Origin: an uncultured Acidobacteriota bacterium
GTDB lineage: Bacteria > Acidobacteriota > JAAYUB01
Reading direction: 5' to 3'
Assembly (NCBI GenBank): GCA_937925645.1
Contig: CALAMB010000035.1
Span: 1 to 51,772, forward strand
DNA: 51,772 bases
The position numbers and the translations under genes were made by a program. Of this stretch, positions 25,364 to 33,982 are shown one piece after another. The number at the start of each line of letters is the position of its first letter. Positions within the stretch are counted from its first letter, which is position 1. The notes below the pieces were generated by a model. That model was given only the letters and a program-made list of their open reading frames with translations, ran no database searches and was not told where the DNA came from.

Positions 25364-26896
25364 TCAGGATGCCGGCTCCGGCACCGGACCGGATCCTGTG
25401 GCGGCATCGATGGCGGCGATCAGTCGGGGGAATTTTTTCCAGTTCCGCTCGAAGCGGCGGCGACATTCCCGGGCGACCCCCTCGAGCTGCTGAATCATCC
25501 CGCCAACGAATATCAGCGTCTCCGTCGTCGCCCCGCCGTCTTCGGCCAGGCGATCGGCCATCTCACGAAGGCGCGCCTGTGCCACCTGGGCGTCCTGGTG
25601 CTCGCCCAGGCAGTCCTGAAACTCCACGCACTTGCCGATGGCCTCAGCGAACACGTCGCCGAAAAGGTCGTTGAAGAATTCACACGTGTACCGAAGCCGC
25701 TTGAAGTGGATCCGGATGCGATGCAACTGGGCCGGCTCCAGCTTTGACGGCTCGCGTTTGAACCACCGCTGGAGGCGGGCCGTCGCCGCGTGGATCAACG
25801 GGGGCGCCGCGTCGAGCACGCGCCGAAGCTGATCGAACGGCAGGTCCGGTCGCTCCCCTTCCGCGATTCGCTCCATCCAGGTGAGGATTCGCTGGAATCG
25901 CTCTCCGCCCAAGGCGTCGTCGAGTGCGTCCAGGGCGTCGGTGCGACAACGCCGCAGATGCGCACCGATGGCCGCGGGCACCGGCGGCCGGCCCGCCAAT
26001 TCGACCGCGTAGCGGCGGATGTTCTGCTGCATGATGTCCAGATCGCGCACCTGGCCCAGCAGTCCGGCGATCCAGCTCAACTCATCCCGCAGAGCCGCCG
26101 CGTCCGCGGCGCCCAGTTCGTCGCCGAACAGCCGCAGGGCGAAGCGCGCCCGCCGGGTGGCCACGCGGATATCGTGCACGAATTCGGGATCCAGGTCCAT
26201 CCGGGCGCCCTCGACGTTGGCCCGCATTTTGAAGGCCTGCCTGACCAACAGCTTGTGGCCCGCCTGGCGCAGCGTATCGTCAGGCCGCAGCTTCAATTCA
26301 GCGGGCACGGGCGCGCCCGGCAGGTGCGCCCCCGCCACCTCCAAGCCGTACACCAGGAGGTCGCCGGGCAGCGGTCGGATCCGGAACAGGTCGCGCAGGA
26401 AGCTACCGATCACCGCGACTTCGGATGCCTGGCCTTCAGGGATCGACAGGCTCAACAGCCGCCGTCCCGGCACCCACTCGCGCGCCATCGGCCGGGCGAA
26501 GGCCGCATCGACCAGCGCCAGTTCAAACTGCTGTCCGGAAGGCGCCGTGAGCTTGAACACTCGCTGATGGACACGCACGCGCAGCACCGGCAGCAACCGC
26601 TGCCCCCGCCAGGTCACCGGCGCATCATCGGGTGGCGGCGGGTCCTCGGGTATCTCTTCCAGCGGCGCCTCCGCCGCCGTGGCCGGCTCCGCGATGCGCC
26701 ACCGCCATTCCGCCGGATCCTGCACGCCGAGCAAGCGGATGCTCCGCCGGAACAGGCTGCCGGAATGGGTGTCGTAATACGTACCCCGCCATGCTTCCGC
26801 CCCGACCGCCTCAAGGTGATACCCCAACGCCGCCAGACCGCTCCAGGCCCTGCGCTGGCTGCCCATGAATAGAAAACACCGTTCGACGGCCTTCAT
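25364..26896 (-). CDS. CYTH-CHAD domain protein with degenerate CYTH signature
   Basis: This protein (510 residues from this ATG; a GTG three codons upstream is possible) has two domains. The N-terminal ~200 residues follow the CYTH outline (WRGTYYDTHSGSLFRRSIRL, then WRWRI, and FELALVDAAF), but the ExExK signature expected at the start is AVERCFLF. The C-terminal CHAD domain (about 225-500) has DPEFVHDIRVATRRARFALR and, in the second half, LHRIRIHFKRLRYTCEFF, the two conserved His/Arg/Lys helices that bind polyphosphate. The protein is last in a minus-strand operon that starts with Ppx/GppA. It is probably a polyphosphate-binding protein rather than an active triphosphatase. Confidence 0.88.
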   Translation of the reverse strand: MKAVERCFLFMGSQRRAWSGLAALGYHLEAVGAEAWRGTYYDTHSGSLFRRSIRLLGVQDPAEWRWRIAEPATAAEAPLEEIPEDPPPPDDAPVTWRGQRLLPVLRVRVHQRVFKLTAPSGQQFELALVDAAFARPMAREWVPGRRLLSLSIPEGQASEVAVIGSFLRDLFRIRPLPGDLLVYGLEVAGAHLPGAPVPAELKLRPDDTLRQAGHKLLVRQAFKMRANVEGARMDLDPEFVHDIRVATRRARFALRLFGDELGAADAAALRDELSWIAGLLGQVRDLDIMQQNIRRYAVELAGRPPVPAAIGAHLRRCRTDALDALDDALGGERFQRILTWMERIAEGERPDLPFDQLRRVLDAAPPLIHAATARLQRWFKREPSKLEPAQLHRIRIHFKRLRYTCEFFNDLFGDVFAEAIGKCVEFQDCLGEHQDAQVAQARLREMADRLAEDGGATTETLIFVGGMIQQLEGVARECRRRFERNWKKFPRLIAAIDAATGSGPVPEPAS

Positions 26897-26924
26897 CCGC
26901 TCCACCGCCCGGCCGGACTATTGA

Positions 26925-27653
26925 TCACACTCCCCGCAACTTGACGCCGCGCAGGTATTCACCGCCGCGGGCCCCGGGCACCGCGCGCTCCTCCAAGTCG
27001 GCCACCAGATCGTTCACCGCGTAGCGGAACCGGACGATGCGGGCGTTCACCGAGGTCGGCCCGTTGAATTCCGCCACGGCGAAGGCGCCGCGGGAGTCGC
27101 CGTCCACCGGCCGCCCCACCGCGCCGCAATTGATGACCCGAATGCCGGCAACCTTTTTCGTGAACGGGATGTGGGAATGCCCGCAGACCAGCACGCGGAC
27201 AGCCGGGTCGAGTTCGAACCGCTGGAGAGCTTCGGCGGTCACGCTGGGAAAGATGTACTCCTCATCGGAATGGGGCGTCCCGTGGACCACCTGGACGGGG
27301 ACGGATTCCAAATCCATTTCGAGCACAGCCGGAAGCGCGGCCAGCCAATCCCATTCCGCCTCGCCCAACTGCCGGGCGGTCCAGACCAGGTGGGCGCAAT
27401 GCGGCCGCTTCAACCATCGTTTCCGGCGCTTGTTCTTGCCCCGCAACGACAGGAGCTTGCGCTCCACGTTGCCGCCCACCGCGAGCACGGACCGTTCACG
27501 GAGCAGCCGGATGACCTCGACGGGGTGCGGGCCGCCGCCGACGATATCGCCCGCCACGATGCATCGCTCGGCCTTCAGCAGCCGGGCGCGATCCAGGGCG
27601 GCGCACAGGGCGGGAAAGTTGGCGTGGATATCCGACAGGAACACGACGCGCAT
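26925..27653 (-). CDS. Calcineurin-like metallophosphoesterase (YfcE/MJ0936-like)
   Basis: This 242-residue protein has the dinuclear metal-site motifs in order: FLSDIHANF, GDIVGGGPHP, GGNVER (the usual GNHD/GNCD position, with His/Cys replaced by Val), VHGTPHSDEE and VCGHSHIPF. The family hydrolyses phosphodiesters or phosphomonoesters. The ATG at 27653 was chosen because GGAG is 7 bases before it; another ATG lies two codons upstream. The gene is within the polyphosphate-type operon, close after the small basic protein. A role in polyphosphate or nucleotide hydrolysis is inference. Confidence 0.85.
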   Translation of the reverse strand: MRVVFLSDIHANFPALCAALDRARLLKAERCIVAGDIVGGGPHPVEVIRLLRERSVLAVGGNVERKLLSLRGKNKRRKRWLKRPHCAHLVWTARQLGEAEWDWLAALPAVLEMDLESVPVQVVHGTPHSDEEYIFPSVTAEALQRFELDPAVRVLVCGHSHIPFTKKVAGIRVINCGAVGRPVDGDSRGAFAVAEFNGPTSVNARIVRFRYAVNDLVADLEERAVPGARGGEYLRGVKLRGV

Positions 27654-27665
27654 GGACATTCTCCG

Positions 27666-28073
27666 CTAAACCTCGTCCTTGTCGCTCAGACTGCCGAGCG
27701 ACTCTTCCAGCAGGTCGATGACGGCGTGCAGGGCGACCAGGTCCTTCAGCCGGCCCTTCTTGGGCTTGAACTTGCTCTGGCTCAATCGTGCGAGGAGCGC
27801 ATCGCGCTGTTTGCCCTTGGGCGCCAGCGGTTTCTCGCCGGTGGCCGGATCGCCTTCCAGCAGCCGGATCATCGCGGCGATTCGGGCGCTGTGTTTGAGT
27901 TCAAACTGGGACACGGACTCCTTCAAAACGGATCGCAGCGCCTTCAGTTCCAGGATGAGCGCCTCGAGTGCCTGGCTGCGGGCCGGCTCGGGTTTTGAAC
28001 GCCGTCCCGCCCCGGCCTTGGCCGACTTGTTGTCCGGCGGGGCGTTGTGCTTCCGGTGCGGATCTGATTTCAT
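27666..28073 (-). CDS. Small basic helical protein of unknown function
   Basis: This 135-residue protein has a Lys/Arg/His/Pro-rich disordered N-terminus (HRKHNAPPDNKSAKAGAGRR), two predicted helices (SQALEALILELKALRSVLKE), and near the C-terminus a basic KFKPKKGRLKDL followed by an acidic tail. No family is recognised. It lies between the kinase-like pair and the metallophosphoesterase in one tight minus-strand operon, with GGGAGC before the ATG. The basic tail would suit binding to a polyanion such as polyphosphate; this is speculative. Confidence 0.65.
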   Translation of the reverse strand: MKSDPHRKHNAPPDNKSAKAGAGRRSKPEPARSQALEALILELKALRSVLKESVSQFELKHSARIAAMIRLLEGDPATGEKPLAPKGKQRDALLARLSQSKFKPKKGRLKDLVALHAVIDLLEESLGSLSDKDEV

Positions 28074-28092
28074 GTGGTGCTCCCGCTCCTGC

Positions 28093-28797
28093 TCAGAATT
28101 TTACCAGCGCCTGCTGCAGCACTGCGTCGATCCGCTTGCGAAGATCGTTCTGGGTGGCGCGGACGGAGCGGTTGGCGTTGACGGTCTCGAAACTGAAACG
28201 CCGCTGCAGCCGTCCGAATTCCTCGCGGATACGGCGCTGGTACCACACAAAGCTGTCAAACCAGTCTCGGGAATGCCCGATGTCCATGCCGGACTCCCAG
28301 TAATCCAGGCACCCGTGGGATTCGAGGGTGCGGTCCACAAGATTTCGAACCGACAGCGCAAGATAATACACGGCGTCGGGCACCAGCGCGCGGGAATACA
28401 GTGTCTCGACCCATGCCGGATTGGCGCCGCGGACGACATCGCGGGCGATCGGGGTGAAGATGTAGCGGTCCGCCAGAACGATGGAGCCGGCCCGCAGCGC
28501 CGGCACGATGCTGTTTTCCAACTGGTCGTAAAAATCGGTGGCGTAAAACAAGGCCATCGTCCTCGGGCTCAGCACGTTGCCCTGCATGGCGTTTTCCAGC
28601 TCGGACGACACCAGGGCCGAACGTTTCAACCCTACCTGGGCCACGGCGAAGCCCTTCTGCTCCAGCCATTCGGACAGCATGTGGATCTGGGTGGAGCGGC
28701 CCGACGAATCGGGGCCTTCCACCACGATCAGCAAGCCGCCGAGCCGTTCCGGGTCGACGCCCGGCGGCGGCGCCTGGTAGCATTGCTTGGTCAGCAT
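28093..28797 (-). CDS. Thymidylate-kinase-like protein with substituted Walker A lysine
   Basis: This 234-residue P-loop protein has the TMK outline: VVEGPDSSGRSTQ (residues 26-38), ALFYATDFYDQLE, ILADRY-type VLADRYIFTP, and DAVYYLALSVRNLVDRTLE. The Walker A lysine expected at residue 34 is arginine; the codon is CGC on the coding strand, so it is not a reading error of the frame. The dTMP-contact sequence usual after DRY is replaced by FTPIARDVVRG. It starts 3 bases after the stop of a related gene that keeps the lysine. It may be a pseudokinase partner or may use another substrate. Fold assignment is firm; activity is open. Confidence 0.82.
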   Translation of the reverse strand: MLTKQCYQAPPPGVDPERLGGLLIVVEGPDSSGRSTQIHMLSEWLEQKGFAVAQVGLKRSALVSSELENAMQGNVLSPRTMALFYATDFYDQLENSIVPALRAGSIVLADRYIFTPIARDVVRGANPAWVETLYSRALVPDAVYYLALSVRNLVDRTLESHGCLDYWESGMDIGHSRDWFDSFVWYQRRIREEFGRLQRRFSFETVNANRSVRATQNDLRKRIDAVLQQALVKF

Positions 28798-28800
28798 GGT

Positions 28801-29487
28801 CTACACCTTCCCGCGATATTTGGCCAGATCGATCTGTTCGGTGATGATGCGGCGCACCTGCTCCTGCTGCTGGTGGATGGGCAACGTGGCGTCGACCAGG
28901 GTGAAACCGAACTCGGCGGCCATCAGGTCGTACTGGCCCATCACCCGGCTCTGAAAAATCCGGAAGCTCTCCTGGATGTCGGCGGACAGGCCCAGATCCA
29001 TCCCGGCTTCGAAATATTTCAGATCCGGCCGCCCCTCCAGAATACGTCCCAGAGCGATCTCCAGTGGCAGTTTGAAGTAGAACACGATGTCCGGCTGGCG
29101 GGCGTAACTGTAAATCTCACGCACCCACGCCGGATCATTGCCGCGGACATAGTCACGCGCGAACGACGTGAACTTGTAGCGGTCGCACAGGACGATGTAG
29201 CCGCCCTTGAGCATGGGCAGGATCTGACGATCATAACGGTCGGCGAAATCGGTGGCATGGATCAGGCTGAAGGTGGTCGGCGTCAGGAGCTGCCGCTTCT
29301 TTCCCTTCCGGGTCGCTTCGCGTACCAGTTCGCTGGAATTCCACTCGGTGAAATACACCTTGCAGCCGAATCCCTGCAGCCACTGGTGCAGCAGATAGAC
29401 CTGCGTGGATTTTCCGGAGCCATCCAGTCCTTCGACCGCGATGAGCTTGCCGGGGACCGGCTTCTGGTCAAACATACACATCCTCAT
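28801..29487 (-). CDS. Thymidylate-kinase-like P-loop kinase, tandem paralogue
   Basis: This 228-residue protein has a canonical Walker A, AVEGLDGSGKSTQ (Lys26), then SLIHATDFADRYDR, VLCDRYKFTSFARDYVRG and DIVFYFKLPLEIALGRILEG. It aligns along its length with the following gene (TDF..., FT.(I/F)ARDVVRG/DYVRG, Y.ESGMDIGHS versus FEAGMDLGLS), so the two are tandem duplicates. The 20-base overlap with the ppx stop suggests translational coupling; an internal ATG at 29475 is an alternative start. The DRY is followed by KFTSFARD instead of the usual dTMP-kinase AYQ-type sequence, so dTMP is not assured as substrate. The operon context suggests a nucleotide or polyphosphate role. Confidence 0.85.
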   Translation of the reverse strand: MRMCMFDQKPVPGKLIAVEGLDGSGKSTQVYLLHQWLQGFGCKVYFTEWNSSELVREATRKGKKRQLLTPTTFSLIHATDFADRYDRQILPMLKGGYIVLCDRYKFTSFARDYVRGNDPAWVREIYSYARQPDIVFYFKLPLEIALGRILEGRPDLKYFEAGMDLGLSADIQESFRIFQSRVMGQYDLMAAEFGFTLVDATLPIHQQQEQVRRIITEQIDLAKYRGKV

Positions 29488-31078
29488 CAGTTGAAATCTT
29501 CAGCTTGCGGCGGAATGCTTTTCGGAACAGGCCCATCTTCTTTTGGACGGCCCAACGCTCGATGAGCAGATCGCCGTCGCCGACAATCTCCAGCAGGATT
29601 TCTTCCTCATCCGCCTTCACGACGCGGGCATCACGCACCTTCTGCAGGTGTTCCCGGTCCAGCGCATCGGCCAGCCGCAGGACCGCGGCGATTCGCAGTA
29701 CCCGTCCTTGCTCGTCCTCGGCCAGTTGCGCGAACTCCGGATGACGCACGGACGGCTCGGTCTTGCGATGGTAACGCGCTACCGCCGCCACCATTTGCAT
29801 CTCCCGGGGACTCAGGTTGGCGAGCTCGGAATTTGAAATCAAGTAATGCGAGTGCTTGTGGTGGCGCTTGTAGCTGATGTAACTGCCGATATCGTGTAAC
29901 AGCGCCGCCGTCAGCAGCAGGTTCCGGTCGGTCTCGGGAATCAGGCCGGCCTGCAGCAACTGGTCGAAGAGAGACCGGGCAAGCCGGGTCACATGGCGGG
30001 CGTGCGCCTCGTCGAACATGTAACGCCGGCCCAGCTTGACCGCCTGGCTGACCACTTCCTGTTCCACTCGGTCGCGATGGGCATTCCGCGTCGCCAACTC
30101 ATCGACCAGGTCCAGCAGCACGCCGTCCTTGATTCCCACGTGGGGTACCGTGATGACATCCTGGCCGGCCAGTTCGGCCAGCCGCACGAACACCATCGCC
30201 GCCGGAAGAATGACATCGGCGTGATCTTTCCGCAGGTCGAACTTTTCCATCCGCTGGCGGTACGACAACAGCGCCAGCGTGTCGATCAGCGCGCGCAGTC
30301 GATCCAACGGAATCCGGCTGATACCGTCGGTCCCTGGACCGCTGCCCGTCAGCCGGGCCGCCGCCTCGATGGTGCCGCCGGTCGCCAGGAAGCCGGCCGG
30401 TTTGCGGTGCTGGGTGGCCGCCGGGATCCGCAGCGTGCTGATATACTCGGTCAGCAGGCGATGGAACCGGCCGGGATCCTCCCCTGAACCGGCGATTTCT
30501 TCCAGGAGTCTGACCGAGCCCATGGTGTGGGATTCGCTCCAGTGCACGCCCCGGGCGTCAACCAGCGAGACCTCGACGCTGCCACCGCCCAGGTCGGCCA
30601 GCACCCAGGGCCGTCGGCCCAATTCCATCCGTTGGCGGACGGCCAAATGGACCAGACGGGCTTCTTCAGAACCCGAGATGGGGCGAAGCTCCAGGCCGCA
30701 TTCCCGGCGCACCCGCTCCACGAAATCGGGGCCGTTTGTGCTCTCGCGCACCGCGCTCGTGGCGACCGCCCGATAGTGCACAACCTTGAGATCTCGGAAT
30801 CTGCCCGCGAACACCTGGAGCGCCTGGACGGCCGCAGCCGTGGCGGATTGGGTCAGGCGACCGGAAAGAAACGTGTCGTGTCCAAGCCGCACCGGCACCC
30901 GGTCATAGGCCAACACCCGGAAATGGCCGGGCGTGTCAAATTCCGCGACCTGCATGCGGATGGCGTTGGAACCGACGTCCACCGCGCCCACGCGTACCGG
31001 AAAGCTCAGCGTGGCTCCCGCAACAGCGCGCCGGCGGCGGCCGTTTTCCCGACTGGATTGTTTTTTGCTGCGCGCCAT
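29468..31078 (-). CDS. Exopolyphosphatase / pppGpp phosphatase family (Ppx/GppA) with HD domain
   Basis: This 536-residue protein has a basic N-terminal tail (SKKQSSRENGRRRR), then the ASKHA phosphatase fold with GAVDVGSNAIRMQVAEF, VATSAVRESTNG, ISGSEEARLVH and LADLGGGSVEVSLVD. From about residue 310 a C-terminal HD-type domain follows, with AALLHDIGSYISYKRHHKHS. This is the long Ppx layout, as in E. coli Ppx (about 510 residues). It releases phosphate from polyphosphate ends or removes the 5' phosphate of pppGpp. It is the first gene after a TATAAT promoter and heads an operon with two kinase-like proteins and a CHAD protein. Confidence 0.9.
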   Translation of the reverse strand: MARSKKQSSRENGRRRRAVAGATLSFPVRVGAVDVGSNAIRMQVAEFDTPGHFRVLAYDRVPVRLGHDTFLSGRLTQSATAAAVQALQVFAGRFRDLKVVHYRAVATSAVRESTNGPDFVERVRRECGLELRPISGSEEARLVHLAVRQRMELGRRPWVLADLGGGSVEVSLVDARGVHWSESHTMGSVRLLEEIAGSGEDPGRFHRLLTEYISTLRIPAATQHRKPAGFLATGGTIEAAARLTGSGPGTDGISRIPLDRLRALIDTLALLSYRQRMEKFDLRKDHADVILPAAMVFVRLAELAGQDVITVPHVGIKDGVLLDLVDELATRNAHRDRVEQEVVSQAVKLGRRYMFDEAHARHVTRLARSLFDQLLQAGLIPETDRNLLLTAALLHDIGSYISYKRHHKHSHYLISNSELANLSPREMQMVAAVARYHRKTEPSVRHPEFAQLAEDEQGRVLRIAAVLRLADALDREHLQKVRDARVVKADEEEILLEIVGDGDLLIERWAVQKKMGLFRKAFRRKLKISTDEDVYV

Positions 31079-31121
31079 GCCTTAACCGCCCGAACGGACA
31101 CAGATTCCCTCAACCGTATCG

Positions 31122-31145
31122 ATTATACCGTTCAGGGCTCAAAAC
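31122..31145 (-). promoter_or_regulatory. Promoter for the ppx-kinase-CHAD operon
   Basis: A perfect TATAAT (31122-31127 on the minus strand) lies about 45 bases before the ppx start. The -35 region is poor (GTATTG at 17-base spacing), so activity may need an activator. Confidence 0.45.
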
Positions 31146-31193
31146 AATACCAGGCATTTATTTGGCTGATGTGTGCGCCAGATTAAGTTTGTG

Positions 31194-32264
31194 TCAGGCC
31201 ACCGTGATGTCCTTGCACAGGTAGACGTCCTGGATGGCGTTCAGAAGCTTGATCCCGTCCGCCATGGGCTTCTGGAAGGCCTTGCGGCCGCTGATCAGGC
31301 CCAGCCCGCCGGCACGCTTGTTGATCACCGCGGTGCGGACCGCCTGACCGAGGTCGTCCTTGCCCGATGCGCCGCCGCTGTTGATCAGGCCGATCCGGCC
31401 CATGTAGTTGTTAACCACCTGGTACCGGGTCAGGTCGATGGGGTTGGCGCCGCTGAGTTCGGTGTAGATCCGCTCGTCGAACTTGCCGTACTTCGTGTTG
31501 TCGACGTTGAGCACCTTGTAGCCGCCGTCGCAGTCAGGCATCTTCTGCTTGATGATGTCCGCCTGGATGGTGGCGCCCAGATGGTTGGCCTGGCCGGTCA
31601 GGTCGGCGGCGGTGTGGTAGTCCACCCCGCCCTTCTTGAAGGCGGGATTGCGCAGGTAGCACCACAGGATGGTGGCCAGGCCCAGCTCGTGGGCCATCTG
31701 GAAGGCCTCGCTGACCTCGACGATCTGGCGGCCGCTTTCAGGAGCGCCGAAGTAGATGGTGGCGCCCACCGCGGCGGCGCCCATGTCCCACGCCTGCTCG
31801 ACGCTGGCGAACATGATCTGGTCGAATCCGTTGGGATAGGTCAGCAGTTCGTTGTGGTTGATCTTCAGGATGAACGGAATCCGGTGGGCGTACCGCCGGG
31901 CGACGGTGCCCAGCACGCCGAGCGTGGACGCCACGGCGTTGCAGCCGCCTTCGATGGCCAGCCGCACGATGTTTTCCGGATCAAAAAACTGCGGATTCGG
32001 CGCGAAGGACGCCGCGGCCGAGTGCTCGATGCCCTGATCCACCGGCAGGACGGACATGTATCCCGTGCCGGCCAGTCGTCCGTGATCGAACATCGCCTGC
32101 AGATTCCGCAACACGGGTGTGGGCCGGTCGGAGGGCAGGAAGATCCGCTCCATCCAATCGGGACCCGGAATATGCAGCTGCTCCTTCGGCACCTTGGGGA
32201 CGTGCGTGAGCAGCGCGTCGGCCTCGGCACCCAACAGCTTGCTGATCTCGTTGGCGTTCATCAT
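31194..32264 (-). CDS. fbaB: Class I fructose-bisphosphate aldolase, archaeal/DhnA type
   Basis: This 356-residue enzyme of glycolysis/gluconeogenesis interconverts fructose 1,6-bisphosphate with the two triose phosphates. It shows the FbaB/DhnA barrel: [42 protein letters not shown], the Schiff-base lysine region ADIIKQKMP, and the phosphate-binding loops NSGGASGK and [10 protein letters not shown]. Length matches bacterial FbaB (about 350). The ATG follows AGGAGG at good spacing. It stands alone between the ppx operon and the HExxH peptidase gene on the same strand. Confidence 0.92.
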   Translation of the reverse strand: MMNANEISKLLGAEADALLTHVPKVPKEQLHIPGPDWMERIFLPSDRPTPVLRNLQAMFDHGRLAGTGYMSVLPVDQGIEHSAAASFAPNPQFFDPENIVRLAIEGGCNAVASTLGVLGTVARRYAHRIPFILKINHNELLTYPNGFDQIMFASVEQAWDMGAAAVGATIYFGAPESGRQIVEVSEAFQMAHELGLATILWCYLRNPAFKKGGVDYHTAADLTGQANHLGATIQADIIKQKMPDCDGGYKVLNVDNTKYGKFDERIYTELSGANPIDLTRYQVVNNYMGRIGLINSGGASGKDDLGQAVRTAVINKRAGGLGLISGRKAFQKPMADGIKLLNAIQDVYLCKDITVA

Positions 32265-32289
32265 GTCCGTTGCCTCCTGCCTTTCATAT

Positions 32290-33903
32290 TTATCGGTCAG
32301 AACCGACGAATTGTCGCGCGTAGTGGCGGGTGCTCAACGACCCGCCCGTCTCCCGGGCCAGGAGTTCGCCCCACGGGTAACGGCGACCGGCCCTGAAGAT
32401 CCGCCGCAGCAGCTGCGGCCCCGTTTCCGGATTCTCCCAGTAGGGCCGCCCGGTCGGATCTGCCCAGCCGGACTCCAGCGCCGCCTGCAGCTGGGAGGCC
32501 AGCAGCTCGCCGAGCAGGTAGTTGTGGTAGTAGGCCGGATACGTCGCGATATGAATCTTGGCCGCCCAGTCCGCACCACCCTGCCCGGCGGGCCGCTTCA
32601 GCCCCTGGTAGTCGGCGACCAGTCCCCACCAGAGCTGCTGGAGGTCCTGGTCCGGCTCCGCATACAAACCCCGCTCAAAGCGATACATGACTTGAGCCCA
32701 GCGGCTGAAGACCAGTTGTCCGAGACACATAGTACTGTAACAAGTTTCGGCGCATTTTGCAACCTCGCCGGTATCCACGCTCAGCCAGGCCCCACGCCAG
32801 CGTGCGTCCCACACCAGGCGGCCGAAGAGCATGGCCACCGCCTCCGTGGTGAAGATGTGAGCCGGTTCCCGCAGCAGCCAGGGCAGCTCCGGATCGATGC
32901 CCCGGTCGTAGGCGGCGTGACCGAACTCGTGCAGCAGGGTGCCCATCCAGCGGATGTCGGGCCGCACGTTGGCCAACACCCGGACGTCGCCGGCGCGGTC
33001 CACGTCCATGCAGAAGGCATGCTGGTTTTTCCCGGCTCGCTCGTACAGGTCGCTGGCGCCGATTACGGCATCCACCGCCAATCCGATGGCGGTGTAGAAC
33101 CCGCGCACCACCGCCACCGGATCGACGGCGTTGAAATGCCGGGCGTGGTCATGGCCGTCCGTAGAGGGCGGTTCCTGAAAAAACCGGTTCTGGTAGTGCC
33201 ACGGCATCAACGCGCTCACCGGGGTCCCCAACCGGTCCGCCAGACGGTTGTCCAGCAAGGCTTTGGCGTGGTTGAATGCGTCACGTGTCAGGGCATCGAC
33301 TTCGTCGAACAGGGCGTCCACCTGCGCGCGATCCTGTTCATGGACGTGCAGCCACATCGCATGGTAATCGGGAAAGCCCAGCTCTCTCGCGGCGGCGTTG
33401 CGGAGCCGGACCAGCTCGCGGACGTCGTCCGCCACAGCGGCGCCCACCGCCTTGCTGGCTCGCCAGACTTCTTCCAGGGCGACCGAGTCGGTCGCGGTCT
33501 TGAGGATTTCCTCAACGGTGTTGTCCTCGAGCTCTCCAGCCGACGTGCGGACGCGGAACGTGGCGAAGCGCTGCTCAATGCGGCTCTGCAGCCGGACCAT
33601 TTCGTCGATCCGTTCGAGCGGGATCTGGTGGCTGAGAAATTTCAGATGGAGCAGATCGAGCTGGCGCCGGACCAGGGGATCCTCGTCTGCTGCGCCCGCC
33701 CGGATGGTCGCCAGTTCGCGGAACGCCATCCGGTCGGCAAACATCTTGCCCAGCGCCGCCTCCAGGTCGGCTGCCCGCTGATACGCGACGGCCGATCCGG
33801 TTGTGGCCGCCTCCCAGGCGGCCAGGTTCCCTTCACGGTTCAACGGGACCACCTGCGCTTCAATGGCTTGGATGAAACGGTGTGCCCGCGATGCCGATGT
33901 CAT
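32290..33903 (-). CDS. M3/M2-like zinc metallopeptidase
   Basis: This 537-residue cytoplasmic protein, with no signal peptide, has the zinc motif [11 protein letters not shown] (His325, Glu326, His329), with the third ligand probably the Glu in FTTEAVAML about 25 residues on. The surrounding helical sequence ([19 protein letters not shown] and NIRWMG-type VRPDIRWMG) fits the oligopeptidase clan of thimet/ACE type. It would cleave short peptides. The ATG at 33903 is preceded by AAGGAG. A longer in-frame ORF beginning 14 codons upstream would start inside the terminator of the gcv operon and was rejected. The exact MEROPS family is uncertain. Confidence 0.8.
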   Translation of the reverse strand: MTSASRAHRFIQAIEAQVVPLNREGNLAAWEAATTGSAVAYQRAADLEAALGKMFADRMAFRELATIRAGAADEDPLVRRQLDLLHLKFLSHQIPLERIDEMVRLQSRIEQRFATFRVRTSAGELEDNTVEEILKTATDSVALEEVWRASKAVGAAVADDVRELVRLRNAAARELGFPDYHAMWLHVHEQDRAQVDALFDEVDALTRDAFNHAKALLDNRLADRLGTPVSALMPWHYQNRFFQEPPSTDGHDHARHFNAVDPVAVVRGFYTAIGLAVDAVIGASDLYERAGKNQHAFCMDVDRAGDVRVLANVRPDIRWMGTLLHEFGHAAYDRGIDPELPWLLREPAHIFTTEAVAMLFGRLVWDARWRGAWLSVDTGEVAKCAETCYSTMCLGQLVFSRWAQVMYRFERGLYAEPDQDLQQLWWGLVADYQGLKRPAGQGGADWAAKIHIATYPAYYHNYLLGELLASQLQAALESGWADPTGRPYWENPETGPQLLRRIFRAGRRYPWGELLARETGGSLSTRHYARQFVGSDR

Positions 33904-33927
33904 GGCCGCTCCTTCAACCGGCAGGGA

Positions 33928-33957
33928 TAAAAAAGGCCGAACCATTCAGTTCGGCCT
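33928..33957 (-). terminator. Rho-independent terminator after gcvPB
   Basis: On the minus strand a 9-bp stem (AGGCCGAAC / GTTCGGCCT, 33934-33957) with a 6-base loop is followed by six T. It ends the gcv operon 26 bases after the gcvPB stop and separates it from the peptidase gene. Confidence 0.9.
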
Positions 33958-33982
33958 GTGGGTTCGATCGGGTCACGGCGGC

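Noticed and set aside
28093..29487. Interpretation of the kinase pair as PPK2 polyphosphate kinases.
   Set aside because: PPK2 proteins have different Walker A and B surroundings; these two follow the thymidylate kinase outline, so only a functional link to polyphosphate is proposed.
27679..29565. A 628-codon plus-strand frame opposite the kinase-like pair.
   Set aside because: The minus strand carries clear P-loop and DRY motifs; the opposite frame is low-complexity.
33904..33945. A 14-residue longer start for the HExxH peptidase.
   Set aside because: It would begin within the gcv terminator stem; the ATG at 33903 has a good ribosome site.
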